A stretch of DNA of 40,232 nucleotides from positions 1 to 40,232 of the IMG/VR virus record IMGVR_UViG_3300037485_000804. One strand, 5' to 3'. This stretch comes from a virus. The position numbers were made by a program, and so were the translations under genes. The first letter of the stretch is position 1. Each line of letters starts with the position of its first letter. Below, one piece after another: positions 29,808-37,986 of the stretch. The notes under the pieces were generated by a model. The model was not told where the DNA came from. It ran no database searches and worked only from the letters and a program-made list of their open reading frames with translations.

Positions 29808-30848
29808 CTACGTCGTGTGCTGCGAGTCGGTGATAACAAAGAGCTGCTCGCCAGCGGTGAGCGTCGTGTCACACTTGCCGATCATCTTGATGGGACACAG
29901 CGCAGGATCTCCCGCGTCATCTGCCGGGAAGTTGATCGTGATGCCTCCGTCCGGTGTAGCGGAGAAGATGTCGAGAACGAGCGTCAACCCGGCGTCGTTC
30001 GTGTTCGTGAACCGGCAGTAGCGAGCGGTGAAGGTGGTCAACCCGCCGCCCTTGAGGGTCTTGCTGGTGCTCGGCGTGTAGCTGTAGTCGGTGAGCGTGG
30101 TGTCGCCCGAAGCGATTCCGCCGCGCGTGATCGTGAACGATCCCAGATCGCCAGGAACTTCTGCCGTGCAGGTCTCGTTGACCGTGATCGAGTTCGTCCC
30201 GGTGATTGCCGTGATCGTCTTCACTCCGTTGTTTCCGACCTTGTTCGCGCCGGAGACGATGATGTGGTCTCCGATGGCAAGCGCAGCGAACGTCCCGGCT
30301 GCTGTGACGTAGGTCTTCGCCGGAGTAGCGACCGTGATGTCGGCCAACGCCGTGCAGATCGCCGCAGGATACGCGCGGGAGATCGTCGTCTGACCGGCAG
30401 CGTTGAGTCCGATCGCGTAGTCGCAGTCACGCACGAGCGTCACGGTACCCGCTGCGTTCGTCACGACGATGGACCCGACTTCCGTACCTGCCCCCATCGG
30501 GTGCGTCAGCGCCGTCTCGGTCGTGCCCGTCAGGATGTGAACCTCATCGGTGATGGCAACCGGAGCTCCGGCTACCGCCGCTGCCGTCAGGACGCCAGCG
30601 TAGAAGCTGCCGAGGTTCGTGAAGTTGACTTCCATGAGATCGGCGGAGAACGCAGCCTGCTCGTTCGCTGCCGACTCGCGGATCACGCCAGCGTTGTCAG
30701 ACTTCGTTGTGATCTTGTCGAACGTGTACTCGAACACGCCATTGCGAATCGCCCCGACGTTCACGAGTGCGCCCGCGTTGGCCCCCATCTCGAACTTGGC
30801 CGAACCGAACCGGATGGTCTCGGCATGTTGCGTAGTGGTTTGCGCCAT
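29808..30848 (-). CDS. Major tail tube protein
   Basis: This 346-residue protein begins 'AETIRFGSAKFEMGA', reads through beta-rich segments ('KITTKSDNAGVIRE', 'GLTTFTARYC') and closes 'LTAGEQLFVITDSQHTT', as in siphovirus tail tubes. The centre (about 120-260) is Thr/Ala/Val-rich and Ig-like, probably a surface-exposed insertion. It lies between the tail terminator and the chaperone genes. ATG 30848 has AAGGAGA upstream. Confidence 0.85.
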   Translation of the reverse strand: MAQTTTQHAETIRFGSAKFEMGANAGALVNVGAIRNGVFEYTFDKITTKSDNAGVIRESAANEQAAFSADLMEVNFTNLGSFYAGVLTAAAVAGAPVAITDEVHILTGTTETALTHPMGAGTEVGSIVVTNAAGTVTLVRDCDYAIGLNAAGQTTISRAYPAAICTALADITVATPAKTYVTAAGTFAALAIGDHIIVSGANKVGNNGVKTITAITGTNSITVNETCTAEVPGDLGSFTITRGGIASGDTTLTDYSYTPSTSKTLKGGGLTTFTARYCRFTNTNDAGLTLVLDIFSATPDGGITINFPADDAGDPALCPIKMIGKCDTTLTAGEQLFVITDSQHTT

Positions 30849-30857
30849 GTCTTCTCC

Positions 30858-31238
30858 TTATGTTTCCTGGTAGGTCAACTTGAAGTCAACGGGCACGGTG
30901 AAGCGCCCGGTCTCGGGATCTCGTAGGTCGAGATCGTTCACCTCGCTGCAATAGACCACCCGCAACCCTGCGGAGGTTCCCTTCTTCTTTCCTGCCGCGT
31001 TCGTGAGGGCCGTTGCGACTGCCCGCGCCTCGGTTGCCGTTGCCGCCCAACACGTCACCTGGATGCGCACGGTGGCGAATTGGATCTCGTCGTGCCGGTA
31101 GCGGCTAACCCTGGCGTAAGTGCAAGCGGGTAGGACTGGCGTCTGCGGCAACAGCATCGGATAGAACCGCACGCCGATCAATCCGGCAAGCGTCGGGTCC
31201 GCAATCGCCCAGGCTCGCAACGCGCTCTCAGGTTCCAT
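30858..31238 (-). CDS. Tail terminator / completion protein
   Basis: This 126-residue protein begins 'EPESALRAWAIADPTLAGLI' and later reads 'RIQVTCWAATATEARAVATA', the pattern of gpU/DUF3168-like tail terminators that cap the tube at the head-proximal end. Its start shares a base with the previous stop (TAATG). Its position before the tube gene is typical. Confidence 0.75.
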   Translation of the reverse strand: MEPESALRAWAIADPTLAGLIGVRFYPMLLPQTPVLPACTYARVSRYRHDEIQFATVRIQVTCWAATATEARAVATALTNAAGKKKGTSAGLRVVYCSEVNDLDLRDPETGRFTVPVDFKLTYQET

Positions 31239-31717
31239 TACCCTCCCGCACTCTTCACGACTTGAAGGAGCGCCTTCTTGAACGTGTCGGTGACTTGCTG
31301 GTGATTCTCGTCCATCGCGGGCCGCATGTAGGGCGAGAAGCCGTACTTGTGCGCATACGGCAGGAACTCCTGCGCCACCGCGTAGACCACGTTGGTTGCC
31401 ACGTATGCCGTAGCCTGCCCTCCTGAGCCTAGCTCTTGCTTGAGGCTGTCTGAGGACTGCTGTACGAGACCGCCCTGCGTCTGAGTGACCGGACCCGACG
31501 TGCCAAGCGGATCGGTGCCGACTCCCGGAGTGATCGAACGCGCGAGGTTGCCGGTCAGACGCGGTGCTCTCCGCTTCGCATCGTTCGATACGACGAACGC
31601 AGACGCCAAGAGCGAGGCGGCTACGGCCTGGTTGACATCGACCTTGAGGGCGTCGAGCTTCTTCAGGATCTCCGGCAGTCCCTTCACCGTGAGCTTGAAG
31701 CTAGCAGCCTCGGACAT
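31238..31717 (-). CDS. HK97 gp10-like neck protein
   Basis: This 159-residue protein has 'LTVKGLPEILKKLDAL', 'AKRRAPRLTGNLARSI', 'YAVAQEF' and 'SPYMRPAMDEN', the signature of the HK97 gp10-like family that joins head and tail. It has a Gly/Gln-rich insertion around residues 80-105. It starts at a TAATG overlap. Confidence 0.88.
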   Translation of the reverse strand: MSEAASFKLTVKGLPEILKKLDALKVDVNQAVAASLLASAFVVSNDAKRRAPRLTGNLARSITPGVGTDPLGTSGPVTQTQGGLVQQSSDSLKQELGSGGQATAYVATNVVYAVAQEFLPYAHKYGFSPYMRPAMDENHQQVTDTFKKALLQVVKSAGG

Positions 31718-32082
31718 TACGTCACCACCCTCGTCAAGAGCCGCGTCACCATGCCGTGACTCGATGCCTGCACCAAGAGGATCTCCCAGTTCACGCCGTC
31801 AAGAACAGCCCGCATCTTCTCGGTGATGTCCGTGTGGTGCGAGGGCAGCGAGATCGTGTAGTTGGATACGACGTAGGTCTCATCCGCCCGCTTGATCTCT
31901 TGCCCGCCCGTTGGCCCATGCGCGCAGGGGAGACCAACGTGCCCGGCGAAGTTCGCCCAACTGACAGTGATCTCCCCTGTGACCGCATCCACATTCTCGG
32001 TCGCCTGTTGAATCGTGACGGTGGACGGGTAGAAGTCTGCCAGTCGCGCCATCATGTCGGCGTGGAACAGGGGCCGCGTCAC
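31717..32082 (-). CDS. Head-closure / stopper protein
   Basis: This 121-residue protein is beta-rich ('STVTIQQATENVDAVTGEI', 'YTISLPSHHTDITEKMRAVL'), like SPP1 gp16-type head-tail adaptors that close the portal channel. GTG 32082 overlaps the previous stop (GTGA). The connector order supports the call. Confidence 0.75.
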   Translation of the reverse strand: MTRPLFHADMMARLADFYPSTVTIQQATENVDAVTGEITVSWANFAGHVGLPCAHGPTGGQEIKRADETYVVSNYTISLPSHHTDITEKMRAVLDGVNWEILLVQASSHGMVTRLLTRVVT

Positions 32083-32465
32083 TCCCTCACCGCCTCGTTC
32101 ACGTACTGCTCTCGATCGTGAACAGCGCCGAGCGCCATCTCCGCAACGTCGAAGCCGCTGTCCGTATTCGCGGCCTCGTCGTCATTGTCGCTCGTCTCAC
32201 GTAGGCGGTTCGCCCGCTGCCGCATCTCGCGGGCAACGGATGCGCCGTCTGTCGTCACGTCCAAGAGCGAAACAACCTTGAGGACTAGCGCCTCGTCTAC
32301 TGCGATGGTGTCGATGGCTTCCGCCGCCGCGTAACGTAGGCGTCCAGGGTAGATGTCGATGAACGCCTGGATCTCCGCATCTGTGAAGATGGCGTTTGCG
32401 GCTACGCGGTCAGGAATCAGCAAGCGAACTGTCCCGATGTCAGTCGCTAGATCGTAGGTGAACAC
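32079..32465 (-). CDS. Head-tail connector (adaptor)
   Basis: This 128-residue mainly helical protein reads 'TVRLLIPDRVAANAIFTDAE', 'IQAFIDIYP', 'AAAEAIDTIAVDEAL', a pattern shared by gp6/gp15-type portal adaptors. It is first of the connector genes after the capsid. GTG 32465 has GTGAGG upstream. Confidence 0.75.
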   Translation of the reverse strand: MFTYDLATDIGTVRLLIPDRVAANAIFTDAEIQAFIDIYPGRLRYAAAEAIDTIAVDEALVLKVVSLLDVTTDGASVAREMRQRANRLRETSDNDDEAANTDSGFDVAEMALGAVHDREQYVNEAVRE

Positions 32466-32468
32466 GCC

Positions 32469-32672
32469 TCACCCCCTACTGTGTACCCGCATGTGCGACA
32501 CGAGCGCCCGATCGTTCATGAACCGCCTCCCGCACATCTCGCACGGTATTCCGCTCTCCGGGTCTTGCCCCGCCTCGATCCGTTTCAGCGTGTCTCGTAT
32601 TTCCTCCAGCGTCGCGAGGATCGCATCGAAGAACTCCTGATCCCGCGTGATCGCCACGAGCCGCTTGGCCAC
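32469..32672 (-). CDS. C2H2 zinc-finger protein in the head operon
   Basis: This 67-residue protein has a classical finger: C44-x2-C47, twelve residues, H60-x3-H64, context 'CEMCGRRFMNDRALVSHMRV'. The finger includes the usual Phe and Leu core positions. An N-terminal amphipathic helix ('FFDAILATLEEIRDTLKRIE') could mediate oligomerisation. GTG 32672 has GGGAGG upstream. It may bind DNA or capsid proteins. C2H2 fingers are unusual in bacteria but occur in phage structural regions. Confidence 0.8.
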   Translation of the reverse strand: MAKRLVAITRDQEFFDAILATLEEIRDTLKRIEAGQDPESGIPCEMCGRRFMNDRALVSHMRVHSRG

Positions 32673-32681
32673 GTCACCTCC

Positions 32682-33542
32682 CTAGAAGTCATACGCATGG
32701 ACGCCAAAGAAGAACGTCAACGTCGCATCGTCAGTAGCGTTCCAGATGACAACGCGAACCCAGTTGTCCATCGTCAGCCGCGGCATCTTGATGTCACGAG
32801 CAATGCGCGTCGTGTCGGTATTGGTTCGCGTGTAGAGGAAGTCCGTGTACTGAAGCGCCGTGATCGCGTCCGTCACCGACTGAGCCACCGTGCCCCATAC
32901 GACCCGTCCACGGTACATAGTGTTCGAGGTATTCGCCGTAATGAGGATCTTGTCGAAGTCGGCGCAGACCAATCCCGTTCCGAGCTCCGTGAGTACGTCC
33001 GTCACGTTGAAGCACTTCGCGGGGTCGGTTCCAGCCGTTCCCCATGCGTTGTCTCCGCTTGTGGCAACGAACCCAGTCATCGACTCCGCGTTGCACCAGA
33101 TCGTAGTCTGGTCGGCATTCTTACCATACCAGACGACCCGGTTATGGACGTGCTCTTCGGAGTGGTCGGCGTCCGCTGCGACAGTGGCTAACTCCGTCAC
33201 GAGCTGCTTGACGTAGGCCATCATCAGATCGGTGCCTGTCACTGCTCCGGTTGCTGCCGCCGTGTCGAGAGCGCCAACGACCGAGGCGAGTGCCGCTCCG
33301 TCTGTGCCCCGCATCGCCGTCGTTGGAACGAGGTTGAGGGTCGTCACTAGCTGCTTGATGTAGGTCATCGCCGTTCGGTCAGCAGTGATCGCACCAGTAC
33401 CCGCACCATCCGCAAGCGCACCGAGTACCGCCGCGAGCGCCGCACTGTCCGTCCCGCGCATCGCCGTCGTCGGGATGGCCGTCAGCTTCGCATCCTGCGC
33501 CGCCGTCAATCCGCCGGTAGCAGCACCGCTAAACTGAGCCAT
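32682..33542 (-). CDS. Virion fibre-like protein with tandem repeats
   Basis: This 286-residue protein has two copies of a unit with period 49 (residues 24-32 and 73-81 both 'PTTAMRGTD', then similar Ala-rich helices and 'IKQLVT'/'VKQLVT'). They are followed by a beta-rich C-terminal domain ('NRVVWYGKNADQTTIWCN', 'FDKILITANTSNTMYRG'). This suits a head fibre or decoration protein with a shaft and a globular tip. ATG 33542 has GGAGG upstream; the longer frame has no site. Confidence 0.65.
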   Translation of the reverse strand: MAQFSGAATGGLTAAQDAKLTAIPTTAMRGTDSAALAAVLGALADGAGTGAITADRTAMTYIKQLVTTLNLVPTTAMRGTDGAALASVVGALDTAAATGAVTGTDLMMAYVKQLVTELATVAADADHSEEHVHNRVVWYGKNADQTTIWCNAESMTGFVATSGDNAWGTAGTDPAKCFNVTDVLTELGTGLVCADFDKILITANTSNTMYRGRVVWGTVAQSVTDAITALQYTDFLYTRTNTDTTRIARDIKMPRLTMDNWVRVVIWNATDDATLTFFFGVHAYDF

Positions 33543-33834
33543 ACGGCACCTCCACGATCCACTCCACCGCATCTCCGTTCGTCTCCACGTCCACCCACAA
33601 GTCGTTCAGGTTGTCCGTGAAGAGAGAGACCGACACCCCAGGGGCGAGGCTGAAGCTATGCGCCTCAGCCGTCGCCTTAGAGTGTCCAATCCAAAGCCTA
33701 CTCGTGTTCGTGTCACGCGCCTTCACTACCAGAGCCATCCCGTTACCGATCGACAGATCCGGTAGCTGCTCGGCGGTGATGGCAGCAGCAATCGCCTGAG
33801 ATCCAACTCGGAACTTCGTCATGCTGTCCGCCAC
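33529..33834 (-). CDS. Small virion protein
   Basis: This 101-residue beta-rich protein ('FRVGSQAIAAAITAEQLPDL', 'LAPGVSVSLFTDNLNDLWVD') resembles small decoration or fibre-base proteins found next to capsids. GTG 33834 has AGGAGGT six bases upstream. It overlaps the following gene by 14 bases. Confidence 0.65.
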   Translation of the reverse strand: MADSMTKFRVGSQAIAAAITAEQLPDLSIGNGMALVVKARDTNTSRLWIGHSKATAEAHSFSLAPGVSVSLFTDNLNDLWVDVETNGDAVEWIVEVPYGSV

Positions 33835-33845
33835 GACTACACCTC

Positions 33846-34973
33846 CTAGGTGTGAACCTGAGCATAGGTAGCGCGCGGATCGAGCGCCGTTCCGCCTCCG
33901 ACCACGCGAACTCTGTAGAACACGTTATCCGACGCGAAGTCCCCATCAAACGGGGAGATCAGCGAGCCAGTCGGCGAGACCTTGTCGGAAGACTTCATGC
34001 AGATCTCCGGTGCCTCGTGTCCGCGCAGCCGTGCCCACTCTGCGGCCCAGCACTGCGTCGTGTCGGCGAACAGGTACCACGTGCCGTTGCGGTTGCCCGA
34101 CGTATCGACAATCGGGAGCCACGGGTTCACGATGAGCTGAAGGCCCATCTGCGGCAGCACGTTCGTCGCGGGGATCGGAGCCGCTGCGGTACTGAGGATC
34201 AGCGTGCTCGTCAGGATGGCCCGTGCACGAAGCTCCAGGCTGGGCGGTACGACGAGGTACTTGCCACGCAGACCAAGCGGATCGCCGTTCGGTCCCGCCT
34301 GCGCTGCCAAGAGGCCGAGCGTCGTTTCGAGGTTCGCAATCGTGAGATCGAGTACCCCGACGTTCGTGCAGGTGGAGCCATCCGGCAACGTGATCGGTGC
34401 GGCGTACATCGTGGCAATCGGCCCCGTGGTCGTGGTGGTGAGGCCCGTCATGCCCTGCGCCTCGGTGTTGATCGCGGCATCAGCGTACCGCTGCGCGATG
34501 TCCGAGAACGCTCCGAGGCCATCGTTGATCAGGGCCTCCCACGAGATGTCGAACTGCGCGCCGCGCTTCGAGACCTGAATCGACGTCCGATTCTGCGTCG
34601 GCTTCGTCGAGACGAGGTACTCGCCCTTCTCAGACACGGGCGGCAGCAACCCCGTCAGGCCGTCGAGACGGTCACGGGTATGCGCGTTGAAGTTCGGCAC
34701 GGTCGTCTGCTTGATGTACATCGACATGTCGATCTTCGAGAATCTGTAGCGGGCAACGAGTTCGCGTTCGATCGTCGCGCCGAACAGGAGAGGAAAGTCA
34801 GAGGTGGTGATGGCTTCCTTCATCAGGTACTCGTGGCGGTGCGCCGGGAGGTGATCAGCGTTGCGGATCATGTCGAGACAGCCCGCAATCTGAGCCTCGC
34901 TGAATCGCTGACTCGGGACGGGTGCGAAGCCGAGCTTCGTCTCGTCCATGACTTCGGTGAATGTGTTTCCCAT
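33846..34973 (-). CDS. Major capsid protein
   Basis: This 375-residue protein is in the right place and size for an HK97-fold capsid, with features of the Mu gpT-like group: 'FPLLFGATIERELVARYRFS', 'QVSKRGAQFDISWEALINDG' (the P-domain-like helix), 'KYLVVPPSLELRARAIL' and 'VLPQMGLQLIVNPWLP'. ATG 34973 is chosen because AAGGAG lies five bases upstream within the preceding gene's last codons; a GTG two codons earlier is too close. A protease and scaffold lie upstream. Confidence 0.93.
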   Translation of the reverse strand: MGNTFTEVMDETKLGFAPVPSQRFSEAQIAGCLDMIRNADHLPAHRHEYLMKEAITTSDFPLLFGATIERELVARYRFSKIDMSMYIKQTTVPNFNAHTRDRLDGLTGLLPPVSEKGEYLVSTKPTQNRTSIQVSKRGAQFDISWEALINDGLGAFSDIAQRYADAAINTEAQGMTGLTTTTTGPIATMYAAPITLPDGSTCTNVGVLDLTIANLETTLGLLAAQAGPNGDPLGLRGKYLVVPPSLELRARAILTSTLILSTAAAPIPATNVLPQMGLQLIVNPWLPIVDTSGNRNGTWYLFADTTQCWAAEWARLRGHEAPEICMKSSDKVSPTGSLISPFDGDFASDNVFYRVRVVGGGTALDPRATYAQVHT

Positions 34974-34975
34974 GT

Positions 34976-35167
34976 TCACTCCTTCTTGTCAGGGTCCGCT
35001 TCCTGGGCGGACGGGATTGCCTGCGCCGTCTCCTCTTGTGCGAGGACGGCAAGCAGATTGTCCAGGGCCTCGATAGCGCCACTGAACGCACTAGCCTGGG
35101 AAAGGGCTTTCTCCTTCCCCCTCACATACGTCTCTCGCTGGGCCTCAAGGATCGGGCGCGTCAGCAT
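34976..35167 (-). CDS. Small coiled-coil protein upstream of capsid
   Basis: This 63-residue helical protein ('ILEAQRETYVRGKEKALSQA', 'AIEALDNLLAVLAQEET') starts at ATG 35167 with GGGAGGG upstream. Its last codons form the ribosome site of the capsid gene. Small coiled-coil proteins of this kind often precede major capsid genes, but their role is not known to me. Confidence 0.65.
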   Translation of the reverse strand: MLTRPILEAQRETYVRGKEKALSQASAFSGAIEALDNLLAVLAQEETAQAIPSAQEADPDKKE

Positions 35168-35176
35168 CAGCCCTCC

Positions 35177-36205
35177 CTAGGTGCTGTAGAGTTGCAGGTA
35201 GTGGATGACTCCGGCCACGTTCACGGCAATCGTTCCGCTCGGCGTGTTCAACGTATCGGAAGCGACACCGCCGCAGACCGTGAAGGCGTCGAGTTCGAGC
35301 AGCGCCTCAAGGGTTCCAGCCGTGCCGGAACTGTTGACGTGGATCGCGGAGCGCCGCGCAGGAGTTGCCCCCGGCACGCCCTCCATCATGATGTCCAGCC
35401 CGCGGGCGAATGGAGCGATGCCGCCGCTCTTGTTGTCCGCGTCGAGCTTGAGGGCCGTCATCGAGGACACCGTTGCGTCCGTCGCTTCGTCGCGCACAAC
35501 CTTGAACTCCGCTCCCGTGATCTCTCCACCCGTGGCGACGAGGTTATCGACGATCCGCACGTTCAGACCGTGGATCTGCTCGCCAGCCAGAAGGACCGTC
35601 GCCGGAGCGAGACACGCTTCGAGCATTCGGTTCTTCCGCAGGGCGCTGTCGCCTTCGAGCAGCATGTTCCCCGTGGTCGCTCCCGACGTGTAGCCGGAAC
35701 CGAAGTGGAGATGGTAGTTCACCGGAATCGGGCTGTTGTGGACCTTGACCGCAGCGAGCGTCGGTGTCGTGACGTGCGCCGAGACGGTGCCCAACAGGTA
35801 CCCGAACGGCCGGAACGCCGAGTAGTCGCTCTGCCCGGAGAGGATCGCCGTCGATGTTCCCGGAGTCACCTTGATCGAAACCGGATCGCCCGCGCCAAGC
35901 GCCAGCGCAATCCCGTCCGTCGTGCCATCCGAGACGCATCCGAGCACGTTGAGGAACCAGATCCCTTCCGTGTCGATCGTGATGATGTCCGTGGCGGCTG
36001 CGGCGCTGTTCATCGCAACGCCCGCAATCCCGGAGGATACCGCCCCGTCCGAGACGAGTACCGGATCGCCCTTGTCAACGAAGCCGTCTGCGGCGTGGTA
36101 CGGGTGGATTAGCATCGACTCTTCGATGGAGATGTAGCGTCCCTCGTTGGTCGAGCTGCACTCGTCTCCCGCCGTCTTCCCTGTTGCTACGAATCTTGCA
36201 GGCAT
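35177..36205 (-). CDS. Capsid decoration protein (DUF2190-like) with C-terminal extension
   Basis: This 342-residue protein has N-terminal residues about 30-125 ('GDPVLVSDGAVSSGIAGVAM', 'TDIITIDTEGIWFLNV') that match the small capsid-cement family DUF2190. The remaining about 200 residues ('VNYHLHFGSGYTSGATTGNM', 'TALKLDADNKSGG', 'ALLELDAFTVCGG') are beta-rich and may form a surface knob. ATG 36205 has AAGGAGG upstream. It lies between scaffold and capsid. Confidence 0.8.
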   Translation of the reverse strand: MPARFVATGKTAGDECSSTNEGRYISIEESMLIHPYHAADGFVDKGDPVLVSDGAVSSGIAGVAMNSAAAATDIITIDTEGIWFLNVLGCVSDGTTDGIALALGAGDPVSIKVTPGTSTAILSGQSDYSAFRPFGYLLGTVSAHVTTPTLAAVKVHNSPIPVNYHLHFGSGYTSGATTGNMLLEGDSALRKNRMLEACLAPATVLLAGEQIHGLNVRIVDNLVATGGEITGAEFKVVRDEATDATVSSMTALKLDADNKSGGIAPFARGLDIMMEGVPGATPARRSAIHVNSSGTAGTLEALLELDAFTVCGGVASDTLNTPSGTIAVNVAGVIHYLQLYST

Positions 36206-36214
36206 GGTACCTCC

Positions 36215-36646
36215 TTACCCGCGCACGGCGAGGTCCGCCAGTGCTTCGGCCTTTTCCTTCGTATCGCCACGCGCCATGAATGACGCAATCATGGACTCGC
36301 GCAGCTTCTTCTTGCCGCCGTCATCCGGCTCGCCGCCGCCCATGCCGGTGATCCGCTTCGACTTCGTCAGGCTCTCCAGGTACGCCTTCTCGTCCTTGAC
36401 CCGCACTGCGACAAGGGCCTTGAGGGCGTCCGCATCGAGCTTGCCTTCCTTCATCGGGGCGCTCGGCTTCAACGACTCGACGAGCCGCGTGCGGGTGATC
36501 TCCGGGAGCGTCGTCTCCTTCGCAACTTCCGCAACGACGATCTCCTGAGCCTCGCGCAGCACAGCCGCCTCGGTGAGTCGCTGGTTGTCAACCTTCAAGC
36601 TGGCGATCTCCGTCTCGAGGGCCGTCAGCTTTTCCTGTTCCGCCAT
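36215..36646 (-). CDS. Nested scaffolding protein (internal start)
   Basis: An in-frame ATG at 36646, with AGGAGG five bases upstream, lies inside the protease gene and would yield its last 143 residues. That product is a charged coiled coil ('EQEKLTALETEIASLKVDNQ') and a helical tail, as expected for a scaffold. Lambda makes its scaffold Nu3 in the same way from within protease gene C. Production from this start is inferred. Confidence 0.7.
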   Translation of the reverse strand: MAEQEKLTALETEIASLKVDNQRLTEAAVLREAQEIVVAEVAKETTLPEITRTRLVESLKPSAPMKEGKLDADALKALVAVRVKDEKAYLESLTKSKRITGMGGGEPDDGGKKKLRESMIASFMARGDTKEKAEALADLAVRG

Positions 36647-37255
36647 GTCAACCTCCTGTGTCGGGGCGGCAGTGTCGCCACTGGCCCACTCAACGAACCT
36701 GTCTAGTTCCGTCTTCCCATCGCCTTCGATGAAGGAAGGGACTGCTTCTCTGAACGCCTTCACGGACTCGTCGGCTTTGCTCCTTGCCGACTCCATCATG
36801 GGTACTGCAACGCCGCCGGCTCCCGCTTCGGTCACGAAGTCAACGCTCCGGCTGTGGGAGAACTTCTCGGCGACCATCTTCTTTGCCCCGCTGACAACCT
36901 TCTCCGTTCGGTCTCCGAATGCCCGAATGCTGAGACCGGCATACGGGGCCACGGAGTCGATGACTTCACGGTAGTAGGGCACCACGTCAATGACACCGTA
37001 GGCCCCCTCGCCCATCGGACCCGTCTTCTCATAGGTCGTCTCGGTGATCTTGCCGATGAGATCCGTCAGGTCGCCCTCTGGCCGCTTTCGCTCCTCCTCT
37101 GCTGTTTGATGGTTCCAGAATACGGGACGACCACGGAAGACCGGATGGTCGCGTTCGAGTTGCGGGGCCTCATAGTAGGCAGAGGACCCTTGCCCCGGAG
37201 CGATGATCCGTACCTTGATCGTCCCGCCCTCACTCACGAATCGTCTCTTACTCAT
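36215..37255 (-). CDS. Head maturation protease fused to scaffold
   Basis: This 346-residue protein has an N-terminal domain (about 1-190) with 'IKVRIIAPGQGSSAYYEAP', 'VFWNHQTAEEE' and 'YAGLSIRAFG', where His in 'NHQ' and Ser in 'GLSIRAFG' fit the His/Ser pair of prohead proteases. The C-terminal part is a coiled coil and tail used as scaffold. ATG 37255 overlaps the previous stop (ATGA) with GGAGG upstream. The protease should digest the scaffold once the shell is built. An internal start encodes the scaffold alone. Confidence 0.8.
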   Translation of the reverse strand: MSKRRFVSEGGTIKVRIIAPGQGSSAYYEAPQLERDHPVFRGRPVFWNHQTAEEERKRPEGDLTDLIGKITETTYEKTGPMGEGAYGVIDVVPYYREVIDSVAPYAGLSIRAFGDRTEKVVSGAKKMVAEKFSHSRSVDFVTEAGAGGVAVPMMESARSKADESVKAFREAVPSFIEGDGKTELDRFVEWASGDTAAPTQEVDMAEQEKLTALETEIASLKVDNQRLTEAAVLREAQEIVVAEVAKETTLPEITRTRLVESLKPSAPMKEGKLDADALKALVAVRVKDEKAYLESLTKSKRITGMGGGEPDDGGKKKLRESMIASFMARGDTKEKAEALADLAVRG

Positions 37256-37974
37256 GATGCCTCCGACGGTAGCGGAACGATGCACGCCGTCTCGGTGAAT
37301 AGGACTTCTCTCGTATCGCTCGATGACTCACTGATGCCCTCCGGCATCTCGCTCGATTCCTTGTCCGGGTTCGCCTTCTTCCACGCGGCACGCACCTTCG
37401 CCTTCACGCCAGGAAGGTCCTCTGCCAGGATGTCCACCTTCTGCCCTCGGAATCCCCCCGGTCCCAGCGCCGCCGCTGCCGCGCCAACGATCGCAGAATC
37501 AGGATCACCTCCGGGCGTCTTCGTGAGACGCAACTTCCACGTACCAGGCTTGAACGCCGACGGCACGTAGGCGAAGTCCTCCGCCGTGAAGCCGTCCGCG
37601 TCTTTCATCGCTACCGCCTCAGCGATCGAGCGTGATGCCGTTTGCTTGGCTTCGGACGCCACGGCTGCCTCAGGAGTACCCCCCGACACCGGATCGCCAT
37701 CGTCGTCTGCGATGATCCCGGCCCACGTCGAGAGGAGTGACTGCCGGAATGTCTCGACCTTCGCCTTGACCTCATCGGGCATCTTCGGATGGCCGGCCAC
37801 GGCACGCGCCGCCCGCAGGAATCCCTGGACGGTCTGCCGCACGGACCCCTCACTGAAGACGGCCTCAAGCACCTTCTCGCCTAGCGACTCGTGCTCTCGC
37901 ATCGCCTCCGTTACGACGCCATTCGCCTGAGTGATGGCCTTCGCCTCTACGTCGTCAATCGCCAACGGTGCCAC
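37252..37974 (-). CDS. Head morphogenesis-region protein
   Basis: This 240-residue protein has a C-terminal half with the conserved phage motif 'DFAYVPSAFKPGTWKLRLTK', 'PGGDPDSAIVGAAAAAL' and 'LPGVKAKVRAAWKKANPDK', found in proteins beside prohead proteases. The N-terminal half is helical. GTG 37974 is favoured because GGGGGTGA precedes it by five bases. Its role is probably head assembly; no catalytic site is visible. Confidence 0.7.
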   Translation of the reverse strand: MAPLAIDDVEAKAITQANGVVTEAMREHESLGEKVLEAVFSEGSVRQTVQGFLRAARAVAGHPKMPDEVKAKVETFRQSLLSTWAGIIADDDGDPVSGGTPEAAVASEAKQTASRSIAEAVAMKDADGFTAEDFAYVPSAFKPGTWKLRLTKTPGGDPDSAIVGAAAAALGPGGFRGQKVDILAEDLPGVKAKVRAAWKKANPDKESSEMPEGISESSSDTREVLFTETACIVPLPSEAS

Positions 37975-37986
37975 CCAACTCACCCC

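Noticed and set aside
33852-35180. 442-codon plus-strand frame antisense to the capsid gene
   Set aside because: It is Arg-rich and shadow-like in composition, has no ribosome site or recognisable domain, and the capsid gene is certain.
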